Shown here: positions 35,160 to 53,159 of the stretch, one piece after another
Position numbering within the stretch: the stretch's first letter is position 1
How the letters are laid out: each line of letters begins with the position of its first letter
The notes under the pieces: generated by a model
Database searches by the model: none
Told to the model about the DNA's origin: nothing
What the model saw: only the letters and a program-made list of their open reading frames with translations
Translations under genes and position numbers: made by a program
Source of the DNA: Brachybacterium endophyticum
Lineage (GTDB): Bacteria; Actinomycetota; Actinomycetes; Actinomycetales; Dermabacteraceae
Reading direction: 5' to 3'
Assembly (NCBI RefSeq): GCF_003130585.1
Contig: NZ_QFKX01000001.1
Location: forward strand, 868,001 to 932,000
DNA length: 64,000 nt

Positions 35160-35480
35160 GGGCTGCGGCGTCCCTCTGCATGGGGCCCCGGGGCGTGGGG
35201 TCTGGGGCGTGGGGCCCTCCACGTCGGGGGCCCTCCACATCGGGACCCGGGCCTGGGAGGGACTCATAGCGCACCATCAGCCATATACGGCAGATGATGC
35301 GCTGTGAGTCCCTCCGAAGCCCGATCCGACGATTCGGGCCCTGCCCGATGGGCCGGGCCCTGCCTGCCCGACGATCCAGGCCCTGCCCGACGATCCAGGT
35401 CCTGTCCGACGGCCCGCACCCACCCGACGGCCCGTACTCATCGGCGCCAACACCCTCACCCGACGCCTCGACCCCCGCTC
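35160..35480. repeat. G/C-rich degenerate tandem-repeat block around a palindrome
   Basis: Left of the palindrome are two copies of about 14 bp of the GGGGCGTGGGG type and two of about 16 bp of the GGGCCCTCCACRTCGG type. Right of it are repeated units of the GCCCGACGATCCAGG type (near 35367-35402) and shorter GACGGCCCG units. Open frames here encode only Pro/Arg-rich low-complexity sequence without a ribosome site, so I do not call a gene. Confidence 0.65.
35249..35316. repeat. Palindromic dispersed element, copy A
   Basis: Arms 35256-35278 and 35293-35315 are complementary at 21 of 23 positions, with a 14-base loop. A second, related element lies at 57990-58057: aligned without gaps, about 50 of 68 positions agree, including GGGCCTGGGA at the left edge and ATAGCGCA in the left arm. 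Confidence 0.8.
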
Positions 35481-35560
35481 CGACGGCCGCACCCCGCGAA
35501 GCGCTCGGACTGTGAGTCACCGCGCACGGATCCCGATGGCGCCGCACCGTGAGCCTCGGC

Positions 35561-35566
35561 TAGTCT
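35561..35566 (+). promoter_or_regulatory. Candidate -10 TAGTCT for rplJ-rplL
   Basis: It stands just before the structured leader. I see no clear -35 at the right distance. Confidence 0.35.
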
Positions 35567-35570
35567 GGGC

Positions 35571-35771
35571 TTACCGAAGACCGCCGGTCGTCGTGCCCGC
35601 CACCGGGCTCGACCGAAGGACTCCCCACGGGGACGGCCTGCGCAGGTGATCCGAACGACCGTCGCACGGTCGCCCGTGCCCGGGGAACCGGGAGTGGAGG
35701 CAGCCTCGAAGCTGCCGCGCTGCATGGGCAGAGTGCGCCCGGGCCTCGACACCTGCGTGTCGAGGCCTTTT
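35571..35771 (+). ncRNA. rplJ (L10-type) leader with internal terminator
   Basis: About 300 nt of untranslated sequence precede rplJ. It contains several stems and ends in a perfect intrinsic terminator, which is the usual plan of the L10/L12 autoregulatory leader that binds the L10-L12 complex. I assign the family from position and architecture; I did not fold it. Confidence 0.6.
35742..35771 (+). terminator. Attenuator-type terminator in the rplJ leader
   Basis: An 11-bp perfect stem (GGCCTCGACAC with GTGTCGAGGCC), four-base loop CTGC, then TTTT. It lies 103 nt before the rplJ start, so read-through must be regulated or partial. Confidence 0.85.
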
Positions 35772-35874
35772 CCGTGTCCGCTGCAGGATCGATCGCCGCG
35801 TGCGACCGTCCGGGCGGACCGCCCCTCGGGGCGGGTCCCTCAGCCGTCGGCCCGAGACCTCTGGAAGGAGGGCC

Positions 35875-36390
35875 ATGGCGAAGCCCGAGAAGGTGGACGC
35901 CGTCGCCGAGCTCACGCAGCTGTTCCGTGAGTCCGACGCCGCCGTTCTCACCGAGTACCGCGGCCTCAGCGTCACGCAGCTCCAGCAGCTGCGCCGCTCG
36001 CTGGGTGCTGACACCACCTACGCCGTGGTGAAGAACACGCTCACGGAGATCGCCGCCCGCGAGGCCGGCATCGACGCGTTCGAGGGCAAGCTGGCCGGCC
36101 CCACCGCCATCGCCTTCATCAAGGGTGAGCCGGTCGGACCGGCCAAGACCCTGCGTGACTTCGCCAAGGGCAACGAGAGTCTCGTCCTCAAGTCCGGTTA
36201 CTTCGAGGGCAAGCCCCTCTCCGAGGACGATGTGAAGACCCTCGCGGACCTCGAGTCCCGCGAGGTGCTGCTGGCCAAGGCAGCAGGCGCCTTCAAGGCG
36301 AACCTGTCCAAGGCCGCTGCCGTGTTCCAGGCGCCGCTGTCGAAGACGGCGCGCACTGTGGACGCGCTGCGTGCGAAGCAGGAGGCCTGA
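35875..36390 (+). CDS. rplJ: 50S ribosomal protein L10
   Basis: Base of the L7/L12 stalk. The 171-residue protein begins [20 protein letters not shown] and has [16 protein letters not shown] near residues 26-41, with a helical C-terminus that holds the L12 dimers. AAGGAGG precedes ATG 35875, which rules out the longer frame. Followed by rplL after 160 bp. Confidence 0.97.
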   Translation: MAKPEKVDAVAELTQLFRESDAAVLTEYRGLSVTQLQQLRRSLGADTTYAVVKNTLTEIAAREAGIDAFEGKLAGPTAIAFIKGEPVGPAKTLRDFAKGNESLVLKSGYFEGKPLSEDDVKTLADLESREVLLAKAAGAFKANLSKAAAVFQAPLSKTARTVDALRAKQEA

Positions 36391-36550
36391 GCCGCGAGGC
36401 TCGTGCCATCTGCCCAGCACACCTCAGCGCGTCGGCGCTGACCTCGGCCGCCCGTCGAGCACATCGACGGAAGGTCTGCACAACCAGGCGCGAATGCGCC
36501 GCTCCCAGGCATGGAGCCGCACGGCTCCGCAACAGGAAGGAACGCCCATC

Positions 36551-36937
36551 ATGGCGAAGCTCAGCAACGACGAGCTCATCGATGCTTTCAAGGAGATGTC
36601 CCTCATCGAGCTCTCCGAGTTCGTGAAGCAGTTCGAGGAAATCTTCGACGTCACCGCGGCCGCCCCGGTCGCCGTCGCCGCGGGTGGCGCTGCCGCCGGT
36701 GGCGAGGCCCCCGCCGAGGAGGAGAAGGACGAGTTCGACGTCATCCTCGACGGCGCCGGCTCCGCGAAGATCGCCGTCATCAAGGAGGTGCGCGCTCTGA
36801 CCGGTCTCGGCCTGAAGGAGGCCAAGGACCTCGTCGACGGCGCCCCCAAGCCGGTTCTCGAGAAGGCGACCAAGGACGCCGCCGAGAAGGCCAAGGAGCA
36901 GCTCGAGGGCGCAGGCGCCTCCGTCACCGTCAAGTGA
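36551..36937 (+). CDS. rplL: 50S ribosomal protein L7/L12
   Basis: Stalk protein that recruits translation GTPases. The 128-residue protein has the N-terminal dimer domain [20 protein letters not shown], an Ala/Gly hinge (about 39-55) and the C-terminal domain with [20 protein letters not shown] near residues 79-98. ATG 36551 follows AGGAAGGAA. A hairpin terminator lies beyond it. Confidence 0.97.
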   Translation: MAKLSNDELIDAFKEMSLIELSEFVKQFEEIFDVTAAAPVAVAAGGAAAGGEAPAEEEKDEFDVILDGAGSAKIAVIKEVRALTGLGLKEAKDLVDGAPKPVLEKATKDAAEKAKEQLEGAGASVTVK

Positions 36938-37008
36938 TGACGGCGCCGGGCGTGCGGGTCCGAGACCGAACGGGTCGAGGAGCCGACGCCTGAGGCGCAC
37001 ATCTGCTG

Positions 37009-37044
37009 GCAAGGGCCGTCCCGCTTCGGCGGGGCGGTCCTTGC
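37009..37044 (+). terminator. Terminator after rplL
   Basis: A 16-bp stem with two G-U pairs and a TTCG tetraloop. It lies just before the corA promoter. Confidence 0.8.
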
Positions 37045-37060
37045 GCATGTCCGGACGGTG

Positions 37061-37066
37061 CAGGAT
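37061..37066 (+). promoter_or_regulatory. -10 hexamer CAGGAT before corA
   Basis: Six bases (GGGCGC) before ATG 37073; this ATG is preferred over the in-frame GTG at 37058, which lies upstream of the hexamer. Confidence 0.5.
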
Positions 37067-37072
37067 GGGCGC

Positions 37073-38368
37073 ATGCGCACCGTCCACTGCCTGACCCGCA
37101 CCATCGATCCCGGCGGAGGTGCGACGCTCCGCCGGGAGGAGATTCGCCTCGACGAGATGTCCGCGCGGCTCGCCCAGGACACCGGGACGACGGTCTGGAT
37201 CGACGTCGTCCAGGACTCGGTCCACCATGACTCGGCGCGCGACGCCGGCTCCGCGGGCCGAGCCGACGCCACCGATGATGTCACCGACGACGGATCCACC
37301 GACGACGCTGCCTCCGCGCCCGACAGCGCAGGGGCCGGCACGGCGCCGAGCCTCGACGGCTCCGTCGTCCGCGCCCTGACCGAAGCGCTCGAGCTCTCCT
37401 CGAGCGAGGTCGAGGGGATCCTGGGTGCCCGTGCACGCCCGAAGGCGGTTCGCCATCACAGCCACCTCGCCTTCGTCGTCTACGCGCCGGTCCCGGTGGG
37501 ACGCGCCGCTCTGGCGGCACGGGGTGAGGATCCCGAGGCCCCCGTGGAGGACGCTCCTCAGCCCCGTCGGGGGGAGGATCAGTTCCGCGCCTCCCGGATA
37601 GCGGGATTCGTCCTGCCCGGGGGAGTGGTGACGATCCGCTCGGACGACGCCTTCGATCTCGGTGGGCTCGCGGATGCGTGGGAGTCGGACGAGGCGACCG
37701 ACCTCGGGGGCGAGGGGCTGGCCCATCTGCTCCTCGATGCCGTCGTCGATGCGCAGTTCTGGGCCGTGCAGTGGTTGGACGACCGGCTCGACGATCTGGA
37801 GGACCGTGTCTTCGATGCCGGTGGCCGCGGTGGGGGAGGCATCGAGTCGGCGGCGGCCGCACTGCGCACCGAGATGACCCGCCTGCGGCGCGGCGTGCTG
37901 CCGATGGCGGGGGTGGTCAACCGGCTTCGTGAGGGGGCCTCCGATCCCGGTCCGGGATCGGGAGCAGCGCCGGGCTCGGACTCTTCCCGGAGCCCTGCCT
38001 CCACGTCGAGCAGCGACACCGATCCCGGCCCCGACTCCCTCAGGGCGGCGGAGCTGCGCTCGCGGCACGCGGCCCTCGCCGACCACGCGACGCGCACCGA
38101 GGAGTGGCTCGATTCCCAGCGCGAGACCCTCAACGGCGTCGTGGACACGCACCTGGGTCTGCAGGACCAGCACCTCAACGTGGTGATGCGCCGACTGGCG
38201 GGATGGGCCGCTGTGATCTCCGTCCCGACACTGGTCACCGGCTGGTTCGGGATGAACGTCCCCTACCCGGGCTCGGGGAGCGCCGCGGGGCTCGCCCTCG
38301 CGGTCGCGCTCGTCGCGGTGCCGACCCTCGTCCTCGTCATCGTGCTGCGCCGCGCCCGCTGGATCTGA
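37073..38368 (+). CDS. corA: CorA-family divalent cation transporter
   Basis: A 431-residue protein with a soluble N-terminal domain, a long helix (about 225-355) and two C-terminal membrane segments. The defining GMN motif is in GWFGMNVPYPG near residues 396-406, at the end of the first membrane segment. Two disordered insertions stand out: an Asp/Ala/Thr-rich one near residues 55-95 and a Ser/Pro/Gly-rich one near 290-320 in the helix. Mg2+ is the usual substrate; Zn or other ions are possible. It separates rplL from rpoB and is transcribed on its own. Confidence 0.88.
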   Translation: MRTVHCLTRTIDPGGGATLRREEIRLDEMSARLAQDTGTTVWIDVVQDSVHHDSARDAGSAGRADATDDVTDDGSTDDAASAPDSAGAGTAPSLDGSVVRALTEALELSSSEVEGILGARARPKAVRHHSHLAFVVYAPVPVGRAALAARGEDPEAPVEDAPQPRRGEDQFRASRIAGFVLPGGVVTIRSDDAFDLGGLADAWESDEATDLGGEGLAHLLLDAVVDAQFWAVQWLDDRLDDLEDRVFDAGGRGGGGIESAAAALRTEMTRLRRGVLPMAGVVNRLREGASDPGPGSGAAPGSDSSRSPASTSSSDTDPGPDSLRAAELRSRHAALADHATRTEEWLDSQRETLNGVVDTHLGLQDQHLNVVMRRLAGWAAVISVPTLVTGWFGMNVPYPGSGSAAGLALAVALVAVPTLVLVIVLRRARWI

Positions 38369-38387
38369 CGCGCGGTCGCGCGCCTGC

Positions 38388-38416
38388 TTGACTCCGCGCT
38401 CCTCAGCGCGCATTCT
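38388..38416 (+). promoter_or_regulatory. Candidate rpoB promoter P1
   Basis: TTGACT at 38388-38393 and CATTCT at 38411-38416 with a 17-base spacer. A short inverted repeat (GCGCT-cctc-AGCGC, 38396-38409) fills the spacer and could be an operator. Confidence 0.5.
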
Positions 38417-38629
38417 TATGCCTGATCGAGAGCTGTTCCTGTCGACAGACCCTTCCGATCGGCGATCCCGCACCATCGGTGCGACGTGAGAGGACCGGGC
38501 ACACGGCCCGCCCCGCCGACGGCCCCGATCGTCGCGAGACGTCGGGTGACCAGAACCAGACAGGAAGCTCCGCCCTCCGCGCCAGGCATATGGCGGTCGA
38601 CGCGGATGGACCTTCCGCGCTCTGCGGAC

Positions 38630-38658
38630 TTGTGTCCATCCGTCATCTCCCGTATGCT
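38630..38658 (+). promoter_or_regulatory. Candidate rpoB promoter P2
   Basis: TTGTGT at 38630-38635 and TATGCT at 38653-38658 with a 17-base spacer. This gives a leader of about 155 nt. Together with P1 it accounts for the 452-base gap before rpoB, which otherwise holds no gene. Confidence 0.55.
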
Positions 38659-38820
38659 CTCTCTTTGCGCTGTGTCGTCTTCGATCGTCAGCCCGCCGGA
38701 AAGCCTGGAGCCCTTCGCCCCCTGCAGGTCCGCGCGTGGCGCAGAGCCGCAGATCCTCTGCTCGACCTGGGAGGACGCCGCCGCGCGGTCCACTGTCACC
38801 GGCCTGTGGAAGGACCACCC

Positions 38821-42309
<3,489 letters not shown>

Positions 42310-42412
42310 GGCGTCGGCCCGGGGGAGCGCCGCCTGAGGCCGCTCCCCGGGTCCGCCCCGGTCCACTTGGACATCGATTCCACCAGTCTTCAGATTCGAG
42401 AGAAGGACACCT

Positions 42413-46300
<3,888 letters not shown>

Positions 46301-46339
46301 TCCTGCGGCGCCGTCTGACGCCGGCGCCCGCAGACCCCA

Positions 46340-46376
46340 GGACGGGCGGTCCCACCACGGTGGGGCCGCCCGTCCT
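46340..46376 (+). terminator. Terminator after rpoC
   Basis: A 17-bp stem with one T-G pair and a three-base loop. No T-run follows. Confidence 0.7.
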
Positions 46377-46479
46377 GCATGTGCGGAGCTCCCCGGCGAG
46401 GGCGGCGCGGGGGAGCGGCCGCACGCACCGGGCACGGCCCGAGTGACCGGCGCTACCCCGACGGTCATGCGGTGGTAAA

Positions 46480-46504
46480 GGAACGCACCGCACGTACTCA
46501 AGTT
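46480..46504 (+). promoter_or_regulatory. Possible ECF-sigma promoter for the Rpf gene
   Basis: GGAAC at 46480-46484 and GTT at 46502-46504, spaced 17 bases, fit the pattern read by sigmaE/sigmaR-type factors. The same bases also form an inverted repeat, GGAAC with GTTCC. No housekeeping -35/-10 pair in 46377-46670 looks better, and I see no c-di-AMP riboswitch. Confidence 0.35.
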
Positions 46505-46664
46505 CCATCCAGGGACCTCGCACTGTCCGTACAAGGACGCCAGGATGGAGCCGGAGCAGCAGCCCGGCCACGATGTGTCGGCAGCGCTCGAACCGCCCCT
46601 CCTGCGCGATCACCGCGCCCTTCCCTCGGGGCACTGTGACGATTCGAGACCGACAGGTGGGTAG

Positions 46665-47993
<1,329 letters not shown>

Positions 47994-48004
47994 TCACGCA
48001 CGGA

Positions 48005-48049
48005 ACGCGCCGTGGGGCAGGGGGAGACTCCCGCCCCGCGGCGCGTTTT
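48005..48049 (+). terminator. Terminator after rpfB
   Basis: Long hairpin: outer stem CGCGCCG with CGGCGCG, an adjoining GGGGC/GCCCC stem, then TTTTG. Confidence 0.85.
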
Positions 48050-48116
48050 GTCGTCCCGGCGGCGCGGGCCGAGGGGTCCGGATCCATGTGATGTGCGTCC
48101 GAAGCATCCGAGCCCT

Positions 48117-48146
48117 TTGACCCCCTGCGTGCGCGCTCAGTAGACT
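48117..48146 (+). promoter_or_regulatory. Promoter of the str operon
   Basis: TTGACC at 48117-48122 and TAGACT at 48141-48146 with an 18-base spacer. It is one of the best housekeeping matches in the window. Confidence 0.65.
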
Positions 48147-48153
48147 GACGGGA

Positions 48154-48456
48154 GCGTCCGGAGTGCCCTCTGGTCGTGATCGGGACTCTTCCCGCGGCTC
48201 TCGGCCGCGGGCGTCCCCCGCGAGGAGCGGATCCTTGCGGCATGCCCGAAAGCAGGAGACGGGGCGCAACCCCGCCCGCTCCTGCGGCGCACGGTCACGG
48301 TGCACGGATGCTCGGGCGGCGCCAGCCGTCCGCGCGGGTCATCGTCCGATCCTCCCGGTACGGGGAGACGGCGAGGGGTCGCCGACCGCAGCAGCGGTCA
48401 CAAGAAGGAGATCCGAGGGGACCAACACTCCCGTCGGCACAACAGGAAGAGTCGAA
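48154..48456 (+). promoter_or_regulatory. Long untranslated leader of rpsL
   Basis: About 300 nt without a convincing gene. It contains a perfect 8-bp hairpin at 48191-48211 (CCCGCGGC with GCCGCGGG) and a GGGGC/GCCCC-type stem near 48260-48280. No terminator with a T-run is seen. A regulatory role is plausible but unassigned. Confidence 0.4.
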
Positions 48457-48831
48457 GTGCCCACTATTCAGCAGTTGGTGCGCAAGGGGCGGCAGGACAA
48501 GCCCAGCGCCGCCCCGACGCCCGCGCTCAAGGGTTCGCCCCAGCGCCGCGGCGTCTGCACCCGCGTCTACACCCAGACCCCGAAGAAGCCGAACTCGGCG
48601 CTGCGCAAGATCGCTCGCGTGCGCCTGTCCACCGGCGTCGAGGTGACCGCCTACATCCCCGGTGTGGGTCACAACCTGCAGGAGCACTCGATCGTGCTCG
48701 TGCGCGGCGGCCGTGTGAAGGACCTTCCCGGCGTCCGGTACAAGATCGTCCGCGGCTCCCTGGACACCCAGGGTGTCAAGGGCCGCCAGCAGGCGCGCTC
48801 GAAGTACGGTGCCAAGAAGGAGAAGAAGTAA
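48457..48831 (+). CDS. rpsL: 30S ribosomal protein S12
   Basis: Decoding-centre protein of 124 residues, the usual length. [19 protein letters not shown] near residues 41-59 contains the Lys at the streptomycin position, unmutated, and the later [16 protein letters not shown] holds the second resistance-site Lys. GTG 48457 is chosen by homology; the preceding AGGAAGAG is the ribosome site. The stop overlaps rpsG by one base (TAATG). Confidence 0.97.
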   Translation: MPTIQQLVRKGRQDKPSAAPTPALKGSPQRRGVCTRVYTQTPKKPNSALRKIARVRLSTGVEVTAYIPGVGHNLQEHSIVLVRGGRVKDLPGVRYKIVRGSLDTQGVKGRQQARSKYGAKKEKK

Positions 48832-49301
48832 TGCCTCGTAAGGGAGCAGCTCCCAAGCGCCAGCTCGTGGTCGATCCCGTCTACGGGTCTCCTCTGGTCA
48901 CCCAGCTCATCAACAAGGTCCTCCTCGACGGCAAGAAGACCGTCGCGGAGTCGATCGTCTACGGCGCCCTCGAGGGCTGCCGCGAGAAGAACGGCCAGGA
49001 CCCGGTCGCGACCCTCAAGAAGGCTCTGGACAACGTCAAGCCCAGCCTCGAGGTGCGTTCGCGTCGCGTCGGCGGTGCGACCTACCAGGTCCCTGTCGAG
49101 GTCAAGCCCGGCCGTTCGACGACGCTGGCCCTGCGCTGGCTCGTCAGCTACTCGCGCGCCCGCCGCGAGCACACGATGACCGAGAGGCTCATGAACGAGC
49201 TCCTCGACGCCTCGAACGGTCTCGGCGCCGCGGTCAAGCGCCGTGAGGACACGCACAAGATGGCCGAGTCCAACAAGGCCTTCGCGCACTACCGCTGGTG
49301 A
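48831..49301 (+). CDS. rpsG: 30S ribosomal protein S7
   Basis: Head-domain organiser of the small subunit, 156 residues, normal length. Begins [20 protein letters not shown] and has [14 protein letters not shown] near residues 77-90. Translational coupling to rpsL through TAATG. fusA follows after 99 bp. Confidence 0.97.
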   Translation: MPRKGAAPKRQLVVDPVYGSPLVTQLINKVLLDGKKTVAESIVYGALEGCREKNGQDPVATLKKALDNVKPSLEVRSRRVGGATYQVPVEVKPGRSTTLALRWLVSYSRARREHTMTERLMNELLDASNGLGAAVKRREDTHKMAESNKAFAHYRW

Positions 49302-49400
49302 GCCCGTGGGGCTCGCCCGCCCGGTCCTCGGACCCGTGGCGAGCGGGCCCCGCCTCTCACCGCACCTTCGACCAGCAGCCCTCCAGAAAGGCCCAAGCTA

Positions 49401-51548
49401 GTGGCACTCGCAGTGCTCAGCGACCTCAAGAAGGTCCGAAACATCGGCATCATGGCCCACATCGATGCCGGTAAGACCACCACGACCGAGCGCATCCTCT
49501 ACTACACCGGTGTCAACTACAAGATCGGCGAGACGCACGACGGCGCCGGGACGATGGACTGGATGGAGCAGGAGAAGGAGCGCGGCATCACGATCACGTC
49601 GGCCGCGACGACCTGCTACTGGCACGACAGCCAGATCAACATCATCGACACCCCCGGTCACGTCGACTTCACCGTCGAGGTGGAGCGCTCGCTGCGCGTC
49701 CTCGACGGCGCCGTCGCCGTGTTCGACGGCAAGGAGGGCGTGGAGCCCCAGTCGGAGACCGTGTGGCGTCAGGCCGACAAGTACGACGTGCCGCGCATCT
49801 GCTTCGTCAACAAGATGGACAAGCTCGGCGCCGACTTCTTCTTCACCGTCCGCACCATCGTCGATCGCCTCGGCGCCAAGCCGCTGGTGATGCAGGTGCC
49901 GATCGGCGCGGAGAACGACTTCCGCGGCGTCGTCGACCTCGTCGAGATGAAGGCCTACGAGTGGCCGGACGTCTTCCCCGAGGACGCTCCCAAGCTCGGC
50001 AAGAAGAAGGGTGATCCGGCGCTGGGCCAGTACCAGCAGGAGATCCCGATCCCCGAGGATCTCCAGGACTCCGTCGACGAGTACCGGGCCAAGCTCGTCG
50101 AGGACGTCGCCGAGAGCACCGAGGACCTCATGAACGCCTACCTCGAGGAGGGCGACCTCACGGTCGACCAGCTCAAGGAGGGCATCCGCCACCTGACGGT
50201 GAACTCCGAGGCCTACCCGGTCTTCGCCGGCTCCGCGTACAAGAACAAGGGCGTGCAGCCCATGCTCGACGCGGTCGTTGACTACCTGCCCTCGCCCCTG
50301 GACGTCCCGCCGATGATCGGCCACGACGTCAAGGACGAGAGCAAGGAGATCACCCGCAAGCCGTCGACCGAGGAGCCCTTCTCGGCGCTGGCCTTCAAGC
50401 TCGCGACGCACCCGTTCTTCGGCACGCTCACCTACGTGCGCGTGTACTCCGGGCACGTCAAGAGCGGCGATGCGGTGCTCAACGCGACCTCCGGGAAGAA
50501 GGAGCGCGTCGGGAAGCTCTTCCAGATGCACTCCAACCAGGAGAACCCCGTGGAGGAGGCCTTCGCCGGCCACATCTACGCGTTCATCGGCCTCAAGGAC
50601 GTCACCACCGGTGACACCCTGTGCGATCTGCAGCACCCGATCGCCCTGGAGTCGATGACCTTCCCCGAGCCCGTGATCTCCGTGGCCATCGAGCCCAAGA
50701 CCAAGGGCGACCAGGAGAAGCTCTCCGCCGCGCTCCAGAAGTTCCTCAAGGAGGACCCGACCTACCGGGTCGAGCTGGACGAGGAGACCGGCCAGACCGT
50801 CATCCGCGGGATGGGCGAGCTCCACCTGGACATCCTCGTGGACCGCATGAAGCGCGAGTTCAAGGTCGAGGCGAACATCGGCAAGCCGCAGGTCGCGTAC
50901 CGCGAGACCATCAAGCGGACGGTCGAGAAGTACGACTACACGCACAAGAAGCAGACCGGCGGCTCCGGCCAGTTCGGCAAGGTGCAGATCACCTACGCGC
51001 CCCTCGAGGACGCGGAGGACGGTGTGTTCTACGAGTTCGAGAACCTCGTCACCGGTGGTCGCATCCCGCGTGAGTACATCCCCTCGATCGATGCGGGCAT
51101 CCAGGATGCGCTGCAGTCGGGCGTCCTGGCCGGTTACCCGGTCGTGAACGTCAAGGCCCAGCTCATCGATGGTGCGTACCACGATGTCGACTCCTCGGAG
51201 ATGGCCTTCAAGATCGCCGGTTCGATGGCGACCAAGGAGGCCCTGCACCAGGCCAAGCCGGTCATCCTCGAGCCGCTGATGGCGGTCGAGGTGCGTACTC
51301 CCGAGGAGTACATGGGAGATGTCATCGGCGACCTGAACTCGCGTCGCGGGCAGGTCCAGTCGATGGAGGACGCGAGCGGGGTCAAGATCGTCCGTGCTCT
51401 CGTCCCGCTGTCGGAGATGTTCGGCTACGTCGGCGACCTGCGGTCCAAGACCCAGGGTCGCGCGGTGTACTCGATGCAGTTCGACAGCTACGCCGAGGTC
51501 CCCAAGACCATCTCGGACGAGATCGTCGCGAAGACCCGGGGCGAGTGA
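49401..51548 (+). CDS. fusA: Elongation factor G
   Basis: GTPase that drives translocation, 715 residues. GTP motifs: [15 protein letters not shown] near residues 17-31, DTPGHVDF near 84-91, [10 protein letters not shown] near 138-147. The switch [12 protein letters not shown] and the domain IV region ([20 protein letters not shown]) are normal. GTG start with AGAAAGG upstream. tuf follows after 130 bp with a hairpin between. Confidence 0.98.
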   Translation: MALAVLSDLKKVRNIGIMAHIDAGKTTTTERILYYTGVNYKIGETHDGAGTMDWMEQEKERGITITSAATTCYWHDSQINIIDTPGHVDFTVEVERSLRVLDGAVAVFDGKEGVEPQSETVWRQADKYDVPRICFVNKMDKLGADFFFTVRTIVDRLGAKPLVMQVPIGAENDFRGVVDLVEMKAYEWPDVFPEDAPKLGKKKGDPALGQYQQEIPIPEDLQDSVDEYRAKLVEDVAESTEDLMNAYLEEGDLTVDQLKEGIRHLTVNSEAYPVFAGSAYKNKGVQPMLDAVVDYLPSPLDVPPMIGHDVKDESKEITRKPSTEEPFSALAFKLATHPFFGTLTYVRVYSGHVKSGDAVLNATSGKKERVGKLFQMHSNQENPVEEAFAGHIYAFIGLKDVTTGDTLCDLQHPIALESMTFPEPVISVAIEPKTKGDQEKLSAALQKFLKEDPTYRVELDEETGQTVIRGMGELHLDILVDRMKREFKVEANIGKPQVAYRETIKRTVEKYDYTHKKQTGGSGQFGKVQITYAPLEDAEDGVFYEFENLVTGGRIPREYIPSIDAGIQDALQSGVLAGYPVVNVKAQLIDGAYHDVDSSEMAFKIAGSMATKEALHQAKPVILEPLMAVEVRTPEEYMGDVIGDLNSRRGQVQSMEDASGVKIVRALVPLSEMFGYVGDLRSKTQGRAVYSMQFDSYAEVPKTISDEIVAKTRGE

Positions 51549-51554
51549 GGCTTC

Positions 51555-51591
51555 GGAGGGGAGGCGGGTAGACTCGATCCGCCTCTCCTCC
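51555..51591 (+). other. Hairpin between fusA and tuf
   Basis: Arms GGAGGGGAGGCGG (51555-51567) and CCGCCTCTCCTCC (51579-51591) pair over 13 positions with one G-T. The loop contains TAGACT, the same hexamer as the str -10. It could be a processing site, a partial terminator that sets the fusA/tuf ratio, or an overlapping tuf promoter. Confidence 0.6.
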
Positions 51592-51678
51592 GACCCCGCG
51601 GCGGAGGCCCGCAGGCCGGGCGTCCGCCGCCCCGCACCAGAAGTACCCAGAGATAAGAAGTCCTAGGAGGACACCACC

Positions 51679-52866
51679 ATGGCCAAGGCCAAGTTCGAGC
51701 GGACCAAGCCGCACGTCAACATCGGCACCATCGGTCACGTCGACCACGGCAAGACCACGCTGACCGCTGCGATCTCGAAGGTCCTGTACGACCAGTTCCC
51801 GGATCTGAACGATCGCCGGGACTTCGACCAGATCGATAACGCGCCGGAGGAGAAGCAGCGCGGTATCACGATCAACATCTCGCACATCGAGTACCAGACC
51901 GACAAGCGTCACTACGCGCACGTCGACGCCCCCGGCCACGCCGACTACATCAAGAACATGATCACCGGTGCGGCCCAGATGGACGGCGCGATCCTCGTGG
52001 TCGCGGCGACCGACGGCCCGATGGCGCAGACCCGCGAGCACGTCCTGCTCGCCAAGCAGGTCGGCGTTCCCTACCTGCTGGTGGCGCTGAACAAGTCCGA
52101 CATGGTCGACGACGAGGAGATCCTCGAGCTCGTCGAGATGGAGGTCCGCGAGCTGCTGGCTTCGCAGGACTTCGACGAGGACGCACCGGTCATCCGCGTC
52201 TCCGCTCTCAAGGCGCTCGAGGGCGACGAGAAGTGGGTCAAGGCTGTCCAGGAGCTCATGGCCGCTGCCGACGAGAACATCCCGGACCCGGTCCGCGATC
52301 TCGACAAGCCCTTCCTCATGCCCGTCGAGGACGTCTTCACCATCCAGGGCCGCGGCACCGTCGTGACCGGCAAGGTGGAGCGCGGCAAGCTGGGGATCAA
52401 CTCCGAGATCGAGATCGTGGGCATCCGCCCCGCGCAGAAGACCACGGTCACCGGTATCGAGATGTTCCACAAGCAGATGGACGAGGCGTGGGCCGGCGAG
52501 AACTGCGGCCTGCTGCTGCGTGGCACCAAGCGTGAGGACGTCGAGCGCGGCCAGGTCGTCGTGAAGCCGGGTTCGATCACCCCCCACACGAACTTCGAGG
52601 CGCAGGTCTACATCCTGTCCAAGGACGAGGGCGGGCGTCACAACCCGTTCTACTCGAACTACCGCCCGCAGTTCTACTTCCGCACCACCGACGTCACCGG
52701 CGTCATCACGCTGCCCGAGGGCACCGAGATGGTCATGCCCGGCGACAACACCGAGATGTCGGTCGAGCTGATCCAGCCGATCGCCATGGAGGAGGGCCTC
52801 GGCTTCGCCATCCGTGAGGGTGGCCGCACCGTCGGCTCCGGCCGAGTCACCAAGATCGTCAAGTGA
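51679..52866 (+). CDS. tuf: Elongation factor Tu
   Basis: Delivers aminoacyl-tRNA to the ribosome; 395 residues. GTP motifs [14 protein letters not shown] near residues 18-31, [20 protein letters not shown] near 82-101 and [10 protein letters not shown] near 137-146. AGGAGG stands before the ATG. A strong terminator ends the str operon. Confidence 0.98.
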   Translation: MAKAKFERTKPHVNIGTIGHVDHGKTTLTAAISKVLYDQFPDLNDRRDFDQIDNAPEEKQRGITINISHIEYQTDKRHYAHVDAPGHADYIKNMITGAAQMDGAILVVAATDGPMAQTREHVLLAKQVGVPYLLVALNKSDMVDDEEILELVEMEVRELLASQDFDEDAPVIRVSALKALEGDEKWVKAVQELMAAADENIPDPVRDLDKPFLMPVEDVFTIQGRGTVVTGKVERGKLGINSEIEIVGIRPAQKTTVTGIEMFHKQMDEAWAGENCGLLLRGTKREDVERGQVVVKPGSITPHTNFEAQVYILSKDEGGRHNPFYSNYRPQFYFRTTDVTGVITLPEGTEMVMPGDNTEMSVELIQPIAMEEGLGFAIREGGRTVGSGRVTKIVK

Positions 52867-52917
52867 TGATCGCGGGCGTGAGCCCGCTGGTGTGAGGCCG
52901 TCCCCTCGGGGACGCAC

Positions 52918-52961
52918 GAAGGCCCCGGACCTTCCCGCTACGGCGGGGGTCCGGGGCCTTC
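52918..52961 (+). terminator. Terminator after tuf
   Basis: A 14-bp perfect outer stem (GAAGGCCCCGGACC) enclosing a second CCCGC/GCGGG stem; the outer 3' arm ends in CCTTC. Confidence 0.85.
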
Positions 52962-53077
52962 GTCATGTCCGCGGCCGTGTTCACGGTGCGCGGGACCGAG
53001 AAGCTTTTGGCGCGCAGAACGTGCGGCAGACGGTGGCCGGCGTGGCCGCGGGGAGCGACAGGGGTGCGTTCCGTGGC

Positions 53078-53129
53078 AGAAGAAAGCCCCCGGCCGCGGC
53101 GCCGGGGAAGGGCGCGAGCGGCCGGGGGC
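53078..53129 (-). terminator. Terminator of the YflT-like gene
   Basis: A 12-bp perfect stem, arms 53086-53097 and 53118-53129, followed on the minus strand by CTTTCTTCT. The stretch between it and the tuf terminator holds nothing recognisable. Confidence 0.75.
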
Positions 53130-53159
53130 CGGGGCGGCGGGGGACGCCCCGCGTGAGGG

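Noticed and set aside
35294..35552. Two overlapping small plus-strand frames between rplA and rplJ
   Set aside because: They only translate the tandem repeats into Pro/Arg-rich sequence, have no ribosome site and no conserved motif.
38479..38820. Longer N-terminus for RpoB
   Set aside because: The 114 extra codons show no similarity to RpoB, cover the likely P2 promoter, and the TTG at 38821 has a proper ribosome site.
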